Source of the DNA: Aedes albopictus
Lineage: Eukaryota; Arthropoda; Insecta; Diptera; Culicidae
Length of the DNA: 64,000 nt
Direction: 5' to 3'
NCBI RefSeq assembly: GCF_035046485.1
Contig: NC_085138.1
Coordinates: 292,870,256-292,934,255 of the forward strand
Every line of letters starts with the position of its first letter. Position 1 is the first letter of the stretch. A program made the translations under genes and the position numbers. The notes beneath the pieces are model-generated. The model was given only the letters and a program-made list of their open reading frames with translations. It ran no database searches and was not told the origin of the DNA. This document shows positions 44,351-54,715 of the stretch, one piece after another.

Positions 44351-44565
44351 TCCACTTATCCGCGAGCGGTTATGGCGGCGGCGGGCATATCCAACCGGTT
44401 CGGATTTTGACGTTTTTTGGGGGAAAGTCAAAACAGTTTCATTCTCCTCCTCACCCCTTCACCCACCGTTTGGTGGCGCCAACCGATTGCGATCCCCAAG
44501 AAACACCAAAATTCGAATCGGTTATTTGTGCCCGCCGCCGCCATTACCGCTCGCGGATAAGTGGA
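44351..44565. mobile_element. GC-rich fold-back MITE inside the LINE endonuclease
   Basis: TIRs of ~37 bp: TCCACTTATCCGCGAGCGGT continuing into 'tatggcggcggcgggc', with its complement ending at 44565. TA lies on both sides (44349-44350, 44566-44567). Unlike the AT-rich MITEs it carries G/C-rich arms. Confidence 0.85.
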
Positions 44566-45148
44566 TATTATGGCCTACGAGATGAACACGCTGCTCGACA
44601 CCGTGGAGTTTGGTTTCCTGCTCAGCGCCCACGCAGCGCTCATGAAGTGAGAACCTATTGATAGGAGAATAATTGTAGCCAGATTCAGAACACGGGTTCG
44701 AAACCATACCATGATCCAATGTTACGCGCCAACCGATGCTGCCGAATTGCAAGATAAATAGAACTTTTACAGTCAACTGAATGCTGTCGTGGACAAGATT
44801 CCGAAAGGTGATATCAAGATCCTCATGGGCGACTTCAACGCGAAGGTTGGTTCCGACAACTCGGACTATGAGCCCGTCAGGTCAGGACGCCATGGTCTTG
44901 GAGATATGAGCGAAAACGCAGAGCTGTTTGCAGAGTTTTGTGGCAACAATGACGTGGTGATTGGGGGATCTCTCTTTCCTCATCGACCAGTACACAAATT
45001 GACATGGGTTTCCCGTGATGGCGTCACGGAAAATCAAATCGACCACATCTGCATAAGCCGAAAATGGAGACGGAGCCTTCTTGATGTGCGGAACAAACGT
45101 AGCGCCGACATTGCGTCCGACCGGCGAGATCCGACTGCGCATTGCTAG
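44566..45148 (+). pseudogene. LINE endonuclease (APE-type), decayed
   Basis: The segment reads LLSAHAALMK near 44620. The frame at 44789-45148 then has MGDFNAKVG (residues 13-21), TWVSRDGVTENQIDHICIS and a final SD for the SDH motif. These are the core APE endonuclease motifs that nick target DNA for LINE insertion. The expected SDHH is disrupted (ASDRRDP), so the nuclease is probably inactive. The N-terminal part (WNVLP..., 44190-44340) is stop-ridden and cut by the fold-back MITE. Confidence 0.85.
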
Positions 45149-46022
45149 GATCGATCGACAGGAGGAGAAAATTGGTCGCCGGTTCAACACACGCCGACTG
45201 GAAGACACTGCGGTGAAACGGTCCTTCGTCGAGAAGCTAGAGAACCGTGCTGAGGGTATTCCAGCAGGTGAATGCGTAGAAGATCAATGGAGCGCCATCA
45301 AGAACGCCTTCATCGCCACCGGTGAGAATAATTTGGGTGAGATGCGCACCCGAAGAAAGCAGTGGTTCATAGAGGAAGATAGAGGAGCGAAGGAACGCCA
45401 AAGCCGCGAAAACACGAGGAGCCACAGCCGTAGCCCGTCAGCGCTACTCGGCTCTCGAGAAGGAAGTGAAACGCTCAAGTAGACGGGACAAAAGAGCGTG
45501 GGCAGACTCCCTAGCCAGCGAAGGCGAGAAAGTCGCAAACACCGACGACATCCGTATCCTCTACGATGTTTCACGTCGCCTTAGTGGGACTAAGATAAAT
45601 GCTGCGATGCCCGTGAAAGACACGTCTGAACAGTTACTGACCGACCCGGCTGACCAGTTGAAGCGCTGGTTCGAGCACTTTGGAAACTTTTTTCAAGTGT
45701 CAGACAAGTCAAGTCATCAACACCTCAGCATGATCCACCAAGGGTTCGACGCATTACCCGTGTCAACACCGAAGCACCATCAATGCAGGAGATAGAAACA
45801 GCCATCCGTAGCATGAAATCGAACAGGGCCCCAGGGGTCGATCGCATATCAGCTGAGATGCTCAAAGCTGATCCCGTAGTATCCGCACAACTACTGCATC
45901 AATTATTCTGCAACATATGGGAAACCGCGACATTTCCGGCCAACTGGATGCAAGGCGTCTTAGTAAAGGTACCCAAAAAGGGTGACCTGACTGAATGCGA
46001 TAATTGGCGGGGCATCATGTTA
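45130..46022 (+). pseudogene. LINE linker and N-terminal reverse transcriptase
   Basis: Overlapping frames 45081-45482, 45466-45795 and 45783-46022 carry EIRLRIARIDRQEEKIGRRF, then DTSEQLLTDPADQLKRWFEH, then IRSMKSNRAPGVDRISAEML and VKVPKKGDLTECDNWRGIML. These belong to the region before and at the start of the RT fingers. Several frameshifts separate them. The last motif is cut after GIML by the 2-kb insertion. Confidence 0.85.
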
Positions 46023-48053
46023 AAGGGTGAGTCGTTAATTATTGTGCCACCCTACCTTCAACTGATTCGCAAATTGTCTACAGTTAACGAAATGAAACCA
46101 AATTTTTACAGTACTTTAGTATATGTATGTATTTCAACTTTTTGGTATAGGTTCAAATTTAGGATGCGTTTTAGTGAAATTCACGACATTTTCAATTAAC
46201 GTCCTCCATGTGGACATGTTCAGGCTCCGCTTGAAACAAATATTTAAAGCTCTCTGGTTTGTTTATGCGCATCGTGTCTGGTTTTCACCCAGCTCCAAGC
46301 TTATGTTTCACTGACAACCGTTCCTGAAACCTATTGACGAACATTAAGATGATCCAATAATGTATAATCATTAATTGTTCCAAGGCGCGAAACCATGATT
46401 TTTGATTTTAGCATGTGATTGTACAACATCTTTTTTAGAACTGTTTACTAAATGTATTCTATATCGACCGGAATCTCACTAATAACTGCTCAATTCATTA
46501 TATGTAAACAATGCCCCGTAACGTGGGTAGATCACCTTATAAGGCTGACACAAATTTCGATTTTCTCTAATGTCACCCCCCCTCGGAAAATTTTGGTCGG
46601 AATTCGAAATTTTGAGGGGGGACACAAAGAAATTATACAAAAATTTAAAAAAATTGGACCGAAGTTACAGTTGTCGAGAAAATTTCTTAACAAATCCGAT
46701 GAGTTTTACAATTTTGCCTAATTGTTTGGGTAACTTTTCAGCAAATACATTTATTATTTATTGTCCACCCCCTTCACGAGTCAACGAGCAAAGTGACAAA
46801 AGAAGAAAATGAGATTTGTTCCGGCCTAATGGTGCGTTACGGTGTAAGATCTACCACACCAAGTTCTGATCTTGTAATTTTTAACTTTGTTAATTTAAAT
46901 GCAGGAAAATTCCAAGATCATAATTTGTTCTACTTTTTTTTTGTATTATGTTTTTCATTGTTACTATCACCATTTAATACTATTTTCTATTTCAGATGTA
47001 CAAGCGGGCAACCCTGCAGTCGGGATGCGAAACATCCTTCTTTTTTTTCGGATTGCCAATCATGGTTTTTTACTCGTTTTACGCGATCTTGTTTTATTTT
47101 TTTTTTTTTTAAATAAATTGAGATGTTCTTTGTTGTTGTGTAACGTGATTTTTTGTTTATTTTTTTTTTATTTTGTTATTTTTTTTTAGAGTCACCAATT
47201 TTGTTTTTCCTTGCGTTTTAATCGGTTCTGCTTGTGCCTCACACTTAGCCGAAACATACTTATTTATACAATATTTTATTTTTTTCAACTCGTTTTACGT
47301 ATTTTTTTAAAATAAATTGAGATGTTTTTTTTAAATTAAATTAAATTAAATTAAATTAAATTAAAATTAAATTATTTAAATTGAGTTTTTTTTCTCGGAT
47401 CGCCATTTTTTTTTCACGTGTTTCTAACATTTATTGTAATGTTCCGATGACCCTGGAGGGATCGGTTCTGCTTGGGCCTCTTACTGAGCAGAAACATAAT
47501 TATTTAAACAATAAATAAAAAAAATCTCTTTTGATTGCCGGCTTTCAAAAGAATAAATTTTAACCAACTAAACAACCAATGCCGTGGATCCATCGTCAGC
47601 TTTTCAGGCGAATCCTTGACCTACATAATACATCTCCCAACCAGCCACTCCGTAGTACTTATGGGAGTGTCACTGAGTCGGAGGCCTCTTATATAAGTGC
47701 TACATCAACATTTCCTTCCCCTATCCCAAGTTACGGTAAAGATGGGCGTGGCCGGGAATAATGACATTTGTGCTTTTGGTATTCTTGCATAAGATTGGAG
47801 CGAAGTTAACTCCCCAGCTTTGTTCCGAAAAGCAATCCGAGCAAGATTAGCAAAAGGTACATGAATGTTGTTAGTATCCAATCTACGAAGTATACCGTAA
47901 CTACGCTAACGCTAACGCTAACGCTAACGCTAATTCATTATATGTAAACAATAGACTATAAGGAGAAACTGTGCAAAATTTGGTTGATTTTGGTGAACTA
48001 GGAAAAAAGTTGCGTTAGTTTGAAAATGGCACAATAATTATCGACTCACCCTT
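46023..48053. mobile_element. TA-flanked TIR element, 2.0 kb, inserted in the LINE RT
   Basis: Ends AAGGGTGAGTCGTTAATTAT and, reversed, AAGGGTGAGTCGATAATTAT, both continuing into TGTGCC. TA lies at 46021-46022 and 48054-48055. Rejoining 'catgtta' with 'ctgtg' restores the LINE frame (GIMLL), so the insertion is proven. No transposase is visible. The interior has T-rich runs, an AAATT microsatellite (47335-47375), a (GCTAAC)n run (47905-47932) and a MITE. Confidence 0.88.
46541..46826. mobile_element. MITE, GGCCGATACAAAT family, copy 3
   Basis: Left end AGGCTGACACAAATTTCGAT; right end, reversed, GGCCGGAACAAATCTCATTT; TA flanks. It shares 'aacaaatccgatgagttt' and the C/G runs with copies 1 and 2. 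Confidence 0.75.
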
Positions 48054-48055
48054 TA

Positions 48056-48435
48056 CTGTGTGTCGTTCTCAAAGTCCTCTGCAAAGTGATCCTTAACCGG
48101 ATACAGCAGAAGATTGACGTAACTCTCCGACGGTAGCAAGCAGGATTCCGTGCCGGACGATCCTGTGTGGACCATATTGTCACGCTCCGTATTATTCTGG
48201 AGCACTTCAATGAATTCCAAGAGTCTCTCTACCTGGTGTTCATTGATTACGAAAAAGCTTTCGACCGTCTCAATCACGAAAACATGTGGGAAGCCCTCAG
48301 GCCAAGGGTCTCCCTGCGAAAATCATCAGCCTTATTGAAGCACAGTACAGGGCATTTTCGTGCAGAGTACTGTACAATAGTATTTTGTCTGATCCCATCC
48401 GGGTCGTTGCTAGAGTGAGGCAAGGATGTATACTA
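48056..48435 (+). pseudogene. LINE reverse transcriptase, palm segment 1
   Basis: It continues the RT after the insertion. It reads LCKVILNRIQQKIDVT-like sequence in broken frames, then DHIVTLRIILEHFNEFQESL and VFIDYEKAFDRLNHENMW (48167-48300). The D of FIDYEKAFD is the first catalytic aspartate. It ends at VRQGCIL, where the next MITE enters. Confidence 0.85.
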
Positions 48436-48629
48436 CAGTCGAACCTCCACGAGTCGATGTTCCTTGACTCGATATCGACTCATGGAGGTAATTTTTTCCA
48501 TACTGAATAATAATTTCTGGGTTACTATGATGGTCCCCTCAAAAAGCTTCCCAAAGAAAGTTTGTTCCACTACTCGATATTTCCTTGAGTCGATGGTCCC
48601 TTCAATATCGACTCATGGAGGTTTTACTG
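48436..48629. mobile_element. Pogo-like MITE, 194 bp, inserted in the LINE RT
   Basis: Ends CAGTCGAACCTCCACGAGTC and, reversed, CAGTAAAACCTCCATGAGTC, with TA at 48434-48435 and 48630-48631. Rejoining the flanks restores GCILSPLLFL, which proves the insertion. 'actcgatattccttgagtcgatgg' words repeat inside. Confidence 0.92.
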
Positions 48630-48631
48630 TA

Positions 48632-49615
48632 TCACCGCTACTGTTCCTCATCCTAATCGACGAGATCCTGGTAGGTGCGATTGACCGTGAACCAAATCGT
48701 GGATTGCTGTGGCAGCCCATAACCATGGAGCACCTAAATGACTTTGAATTGGCTGATGACGTTACTCTCTTAGCTCAACGGCGCTCTGATACGCAGAGCA
48801 AGCTCGATGATATTGCCAATCGCTCCTCAGCAGCAGGTCTTTCCATCAACCAAATATATTAAAAATCTTTGCATCAACGTCAACAAGACCAAACCGTTGG
48901 ATGTAAACACGGTCATCCCTTCCAGCTTTACGGTAGGCAATCAGTGGAGAATGTTGAAAGCTTCCAATATCTTGGTAGCCAAATGGTGGCCGAGGGCGGT
49001 ACCATGATCGACATAGGTACACGGATCAAGAAGGCTAGGGCTGCTTTTGCGAGTTTGAGAAATGTATGGAAAAATATCCAGATAGGTCGACGCACCAAAA
49101 TCCGAATTTTTAACTCGAACATTAAATCTGTGCTGCTATACGCCAGTGAAACCTGGTGTGTATCAGCGGAGAACACGCAACGGCTGCAGAACTTCATCAA
49201 TAGATGCCTGCGGTATATAATTCGTGCATGGTGGCCTCACAATTGGATCTCCAACATCGAGCTCCATCGTCGATGTCATCAAAAGTCGATAGCGATAGAA
49301 ATTCAGCTTCGTACTAGGATCCGGAATAAAACAACGCTTTATTATTTCTTGAGCGATTCCTTGCCTGAATTTTCCACGCATCGAGATAGGCCAAGAAATT
49401 TCTTGCGATCTGCGTACTACCCATTAGACTGGAACCCAGCAGGACATCGCAGCAGAGGCAGACCCAGAGGCTCATGGCGACGCAGCATCAACAACGAAAT
49501 CAAGCAAGTCGACAGAAATTTGACCTGGCCACTGGTCAAGGCGATGGCTGGCAATCGCCCAGGATGGAAATCTTTGAATTCGGCCCTCTGCACCACCGTG
49601 GGTGCCCAGGACTGA
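48632..49615 (+). pseudogene. LINE reverse transcriptase, palm segment 2 to C-terminus
   Basis: It starts SPLLFLILIDEILVGAIDRE. The catalytic FADD position reads LADD (in FELADDVTLLAQ), a substitution of the aromatic residue. After a frameshift near 48860 the frame to 49615 carries SFQYLGSQM, RTKIRIFNSNIKSVLLYASE and RCLRYIIRAWWPHNWISNIE, then RGRPRGSWRRSINNEI. These are the thumb and C-terminal segments. It ends just before the AAGT-type tail. Confidence 0.88.
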
Positions 49616-49639
49616 AAGGAAGTAAGTAATGCAAAATGC

Positions 49640-51170
49640 TCGAGGCGTAGCTCCTCGATCTAATTGAAGTTGGAAGTACAAAATGCGCAACAATGGGCAG
49701 GCTGCATTACCGGAAATGTAAGTATACGCCATCCCCGTAGTCAGTCGCTGTCATTTCGATCTGGGGGAGAATTAAATAGTTCTTATGAGAACCCAGGTTA
49801 TACTTAACGCTTCTTCCAAGTTCTCGGCTCAGCATTTCGCAGCCCAGCTTGGATATTTAAAAGTTCCGTCAATTCAGGTAAGTTGCAATCAGATTTTGTT
49901 GCCAAAAGTTTGTCCTTTATCCATTAGATTCTGACTACCAAAAAGTAGCAAATTAATGATTATCACAACTACTAGTTTTGTTCTTCTCCATCTAGGTTAA
50001 AAAATAAGTTCAATATGCTGCTCCCTCACATAATGAAATCCAATCAATGAAACCAAGAACAACCATTCTCCTCCATTGACGGGCCATTGCGCCACGTGCA
50101 CCACCTTTTGCTGCCGCTCGCATCCGGAAACGCATGCGCCTGGTACTTCTTTCTAGCTATACATCTTGAGTGCTACATACCCACCCTGAGATGATCGTTG
50201 GTAAATCGGCGGCTCAGCGGCGAGAGCAACTGACATCCACATCCACCGTCAGTTCAGTTCAGTGAGATTTCCCATCGCGTTCGGAAGTAAGTATACGGTT
50301 GGTGTGATGCGATCCAAATTTAGTTTCCGCGGAAGGTGGTGGGTGGGATGGATAAAGTGAGATAGAAAGATAAGTGCCGCAAGGCATGCGTTGAAGAGGG
50401 ATAAAACACTGTACATTTTGGCCAAATGAGGAATAATTCAAGTTCTCGAATACAGCGTGGAAAATCACCGGAAACCGTAACGAAAAACTACCCCCAGGCA
50501 GTTGTGAAGGTTGTGATTCTGTGACAATTTTAGCGAGACCGGAAAATTACGTAAATCTTCGAAATGGGGACCAGGAATTCACTCGCAGGCAATTCGGGTG
50601 AAAAAATTACGGTGAAAAAAAAATGCGCACTTTTTCTTGACATCGACTCCGCCAGCGAAGCGCGCAAAGTGTAGGCAGATGTAGCATGAAAATCGAAGCA
50701 AGCAAAAAAAAAAACGCAGTGAAAATCGGCAAGCAGTCAGCGGGTTTTAATTTGAAATTAGCGAGGGTGATAAAATTAAAAACCAAAGAACAAAATGTCC
50801 CTCCATTTTTCACGAGTGAAAGAAGTTTCGATTCGTGGTGACATCGTAACAGCGTTGGTGATCGTGGTATCTCACTGCCCCGCCGCAGGACCGCAACCTC
50901 CTTCTTGAAGATGCTGCTGAGTGGTGGTTGTGTTGTGTTTGGTGGTTGAGCCAAGTTCAGAGCAGATGACGGGAGAAGACAGAAGAATCGCGCAAAAGCG
51001 AAAACGACGCTTTTCGGTGCTGAAAAACCGCTGAACTGTAGCGGCGGCAACGGTGGCGTTGAAGCAGCTGATTGTGCGATTCATAATGAGTATTACTGCG
51101 TTTTGCACACAAGTATACGGTAGCTATGACTGATTTTCCGATCATCAATAGTAGGCGCCTCTCAGGTTAA
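49640..51170 (+). promoter_or_regulatory. Unique-looking sequence; possible promoter and 5' exon of an unseen gene
   Basis: GC rises at 50080-51120 and no repeat family was recognised. Three overlapping initiator-like TCAGT words lie at 50251-50265. A strong donor-like GAA|GTAAGTATAC follows at about 50287. Further on, A-rich 5'-UTR-like text ('aaaagcgaaaacgacg', 'gtgaaaatcggcaag') extends to 51115. No long frame is present; the 147-codon minus frame at 50607-51050 has no domain. This is a weak, context-only call. Confidence 0.25.
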
Positions 51171-51173
51171 CAC

Positions 51174-51310
51174 AGTAAGGGGACTCACTAAACAGTTTAA
51201 ACGGCTGCGTAAGCCATGATTTTCTGGTATTTGAAATGTTTCATGCAATTGGGAATGAAATAATCGAAGATTGTCTTGGTGATCGCGACGTTTAATCAGA
51301 ATAATCTTCA
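51174..51310 (+). repeat. Dispersed TE end, AGGGGACTCACTAAACAG family
   Basis: Matches 7612-7745 and, inverted, 18900-19036. Confidence 0.55.
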
Positions 51311-52712
51311 ATAAGCGGTTTGGCCCTAGATGCAATGCTTCACCTGTCCTGGTTAGATCAATTCATAAAGCTGGAAGCGGAAAAAAGTGCTCTAAGGTTA
51401 AAGAGAACAAAAACACTACTGTCGGGAGACCTTACGGAATAGGAATTTGTAGTGACTGGATGGAAACGGTAGTCAATTATGACTTACCTTACGATGTGTT
51501 CATTCCTTCCCGCCAGGAGTGGGAAGGAGGTGAACCCAGCGTTCCAACAGGCTCTATAAATTTCTTCACAGATGGTTCGAAAATGAATAATCTGACAGGC
51601 TCCGGAATCTATGGCCCTAGAACAAAAATCTCTGTCCACTTAGGACAGTGGCCCACAGTATTTCAGGCGGAAATATATGCAATATTAGAACGCGTGTTAT
51701 TATGCCTGAGGAGAAAGTATAGGTTTGCAAAAATATGTATTTTCTCTGACAGCAAAGCGGCACTTAAGTCGCTTAATAACTACACTTGTAACTCAAAGCT
51801 AGTGTGGGAATGCATTCTGGCTTTGAAGAACTTATCCATACGCAATCGAGTCTACCTATATTGGATCCTAGGACATACGGGTCTAGAGGGAAACGAGATT
51901 GCTGATGAGCTAGCTAGGAATTGATCTAATGAAAGGTTCATTGGCCCTGAGCCCTTCTGCGGGATCTCAGACTGCTCTTTAAAAATGGAACTGAACAAAT
52001 ATATGGTCAGTCAAATCACATCAAACTGAAATGCACTTCCCCATACGAGCCAATCCAGAAGGCTCGTAACGATAAACCCCAAGAAAACCCAACAAACAAC
52101 TATAGACGAGTGCACCGATGAACATTGAGTTCATCGAGCCTGAAAAATTTTGACACCACAGCGGGGTCGACTCTCAGCCACTTCTACTCAGAGATGCATA
52201 ACCAAAATGCGCAAATAATTTTTTTCTTCGATTTCTTACATGAATTTTCTTTTAAACTGATGCTTATGCATGTAGTTAATGCCCTAGCCCATATTTCTGC
52301 AACTTCATCACGAAAACTAAATGAAATGAATTAAACAAATTTTCAGCTGGCTAGAAGTTGTTGAGAGTCGACCCCGCTGTGGTGTCAAAATTCGCTGCCC
52401 GAGTGAACTTTCAGCGGGTGGTGCACTCGTCTATTAGGTCTCAACAGAAGGGATATCAACATCTACACCGGTCTAATAACTGGACACTGCCCCTGTAGAT
52501 ACCATCTACAAAAGATCGGAGCAATCCAAACCTCAAATTGCCGTTTCTGTGACGAGGAGAGGGAAGCATTAGAACACATCCTCTGCTATTGCAGTGCACT
52601 CACCCAACGTAGGTTCAAAGTTCTCAGCAAGCCCTTTTTATGGCCTGCTGACATATGGATCTTATCTCCTAAGGACGTGGTTGGCTTCATAAAGCTAGTC
52701 TCGCCAGAATGA
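51311..52712 (+). pseudogene. LINE 3' end with RNase H domain
   Basis: The frame at 51460-51924 has FTDGSK, QAEIYAI, FSDSKAALKSL, LYWILGHTG and GNEIADELARN, the full RNase H motif series (D, E, D, H/D). A decayed stretch follows, cut by a MITE. Then 52436-52712 reads GLITGHCPCRYHLQKIG and CRFCDEEREALEHILCYCSA to a stop: the CCHC-like C-terminus seen in I/LOA/R1-group LINEs. Preceding codons (LALDAMLHLSWLDQF) fit the end of the RT. The 5' part is missing, as in a truncated insertion. Confidence 0.85.
52146..52392. mobile_element. MITE with ~37-bp TIRs inside the LINE remnant
   Basis: AATTTTGACACCACAGCGGG from the left and its complement from the right, both continuing through 'gtcgactctca'. 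The inner ~170 bases are AT-rich and unrelated. Confidence 0.8.
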
Positions 52713-53092
52713 GGGAGCCACATACTGTAACTCAGGATCTCTATTCATTAATAATAGATGGTCTTGAGTTCAGTCGATACCAAGGTATCTCAGTGACAAA
52801 CATGTTACATCACGGCAGTTCAACTGCTGAGCGTTCGGTAATGTTTTTTACCAAAACTCTGTAAAAAATACCAAATTTCGGTAAAGTGTTATCGTTTATC
52901 TGTCAAATTTTAACGAAGTTCGGTAAACGTCACCGAGTTTTTCCGGTAAAAAAAACTTAACGGTTGAAATTTCGGTAAAATATTACCAAAGTCGGTGATT
53001 TTTTCTAAGTGTGTTACGTCCGCATACTGGTACTAAAATGGAATAGACGGTGGGCGCTTGGTGGGCGCAATTTGTTCCCAGTTGACAGTCAG
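52713..53092. repeat. TTCGGTAA-rich inverted repeat region
   Basis: At 52830-53005 the word 'ttcggtaa' and its complement 'ttaccga/ttaccaaa' alternate, giving an imperfect inverted repeat like a decayed MITE. The flanks are short spacers. Confidence 0.45.
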
Positions 53093-53188
53093 CTTACTGT
53101 TAGAGTGCGACATATCGAGCATACCCCTAACCCAACATGTTAATAGCAGTAGGCCATGACTTTTTGAATTGTACTATGCAGTGAATAA

Positions 53189-53325
53189 AAGTCCTGTTCA
53201 ACGACGTAGGTTGAACTTGCTCGAAGTTGCTGCATCCCGCTCTTCCCTGTTTGATAACAAATGGGTAAGAGCAAGATGCAGCAACTTCGAGCAAGCTCAA
53301 CCTGCGTCGTTGAACAGGACTAAAA
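53189..53325. mobile_element. Fold-back insertion in the left LTR
   Basis: AGTCCTGTTCAACGACGTAG pairs with its complement ending at 53322, through 'ttgctcgaagttgctgcat'. The right LTR lacks it (…tttttgaataaaatctttc…). An extra 'tgtactatgcagtgaat' beside it is also absent there, so insertion came with a small duplication, or the other LTR lost the segment. Confidence 0.75.
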
Positions 53326-53487
53326 TCTTTCTTTTTCGTTTCAACCGTCAAGCGAAGTAGTTCGTTCTTCGGCTCTCTCCCCATTTTCCAATAGGCTATG
53401 GGCCAGAGTTTTGACCATTTTTTTTTCTCGAAAAGTAAATCGCGAAATTTGTCCGAACGATGAACGCAACAGGAAGTTCACAGCAGG

Positions 53488-54437
53488 TTGGTGATGGTGC
53501 TACTGCTCAGCGGATGTACCATGGGATGCACAGTTCAACGGGGGAAAATTATTCTGCTGCTTGACCCAGTCAACTACGTCCACGTGCGTGAAGCGAAAAC
53601 AGCCAAGGAAGCGTGGTCCAAGCTGAAATCGGCGTTTGAAGACACGGGATTCACGCGAAAAGCTGGTTTGCTGCGAAAATTGATTACGGCGTCCCTAGCA
53701 ACCAACGGGTCCATGAAAACGTACGTCAACACGATCGTAGCAACCGCCCGCCAGTTGCGTGGCATCGGCTTCGACATCAGCGAGGAATGGATCGGCACTC
53801 TCCTACTGGCGGGCCTGCCAGAAGAGTATCGGCCGATGATAATGGGTCTGGAGAATTCCGGAACAGCAATTACCGGAGACATCGTCAAAACGAAGTTGCT
53901 GCAAGAAGTTCGTGTGTCGTCGTCGTCAGCGGCGGGTGCTGCGTTTTCAAGCAACAAGCACCACGGCCGAAAACCGAAGCAAGCCGACCCAGCGCCTCAA
54001 GGTAAGGGACCCAAGTGCCGACGGTGCCAGAAATACGGCCACATTGCCCGAGAATGTCCTCAGAAGGATCCCAGGAACGCCAACGCGTGGTGCACGGTTC
54101 TTTCTGCGATTTCCGAAGATGATAGTAACTGGTACTTCGATTCTGGTGCATCGAACAATTTCTCAAGAACGGAAAGTTCGCTGGAAAACGTCCGGCGGCA
54201 TGGTGGCACGGTGGTCGCTGCCAACCGAGGTTCGATGGAAGTTGTTGCGAAGGGAAGCATGAAGCTGAGACCTGAATGCTGTCCAGAAGACCCTCCGATC
54301 GAGGTGCACGAAGTCCACGTGATTCCGGAGCTGTCGGCAAACCTGCTATCCGTGAATCAAATCGTGCAACGAGGGCACACCGTCACGTTCACCACCGACG
54401 GTGTCACAGTGAAAAATCCAGAGGGACACATCATTGC
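53488..54437 (+). pseudogene. Copia Gag and protease, interrupted
   Basis: Gag core from about residue 19 (RGKIILLLDPVNYVHVREAK); CCHC knuckle CRRCQKYGHIARECP from residue 177; protease DSGAS at 218-222. The native start is probably ATG 53462 in another frame (MNATGSSQQVGDGATAQRM), so an upstream deletion has shifted the frame. The native sequence stops at GHIIA where the SINE inserted. This Gag differs clearly from the other two copia Gags here. Confidence 0.88.
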
Positions 54438-54715
54438 ATTGGGGCCCATATAGCTGAGGCGGTAAACGCACGGGTATTCAGCATGACCATGCTGAGGGTG
54501 ACGGGTTCGATTCCCGGTCGGTCCAGGATCTTTTCGTAAAGGAAATTTCCTTGACTTCCTTGGGCATAGAGTATGTTCGTGCCTGCCACACGATATACGC
54601 ATGCAAAATGGTCATTGGCAGAGGAAGCTCTCAGTTAATAACTGTGGAAGTGCTCATAGAACACTAAGCTGAGAAGCAGGCTTTGTCCCAATGAGAGAGC
54701 CAAGAAGAGAGAGAG
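54438..54715 (+). mobile_element. tRNA-derived SINE (Feilai-like), copy 5
   Basis: The 10-bp duplication acatcattgc (54428-54437, 54716-54725) encodes HIIA on both sides of the insert. Head GGGCCCATATAGCTGAGG, box-B-like GGGTTCGATTCCCGGT, tail GAAGAGAGAGAG. Confidence 0.92.

Larger units (their letters stand above)
38940..49634 (+). mobile_element. RTE-like LINE broken into pieces by at least five insertions
   Basis: Leader, endonuclease and reverse transcriptase segments appear in order: about 38960-39111, 42017-42340, 44075-44350, 44566-46022, 48054-48435 and 48630-49634. Removing the insertions leaves ~3.5 kb, a normal RTE-type length. The sequence ends in AAGTAAGTAA near 49630, a short-repeat tail typical of RTE-class elements. 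Motifs (MGDFNAKVG, FIDYEKAFDRLNHENMW, VRQGCIL, SFQYLGSQM) match RTE/BovB-type proteins; clade assignment is moderate. The copy is dead. The start is approximate. Confidence 0.75.

Noticed and set aside
47903..47935. (GCTAAC)n run as a telomere-like repeat
   Set aside because: Only four to five units, internal to a TIR element; a simple microsatellite.
50607..51050. 147-codon minus frame in unique-looking DNA
   Set aside because: Composition and lack of any domain suggest chance; the opposite strand looks more like UTR.
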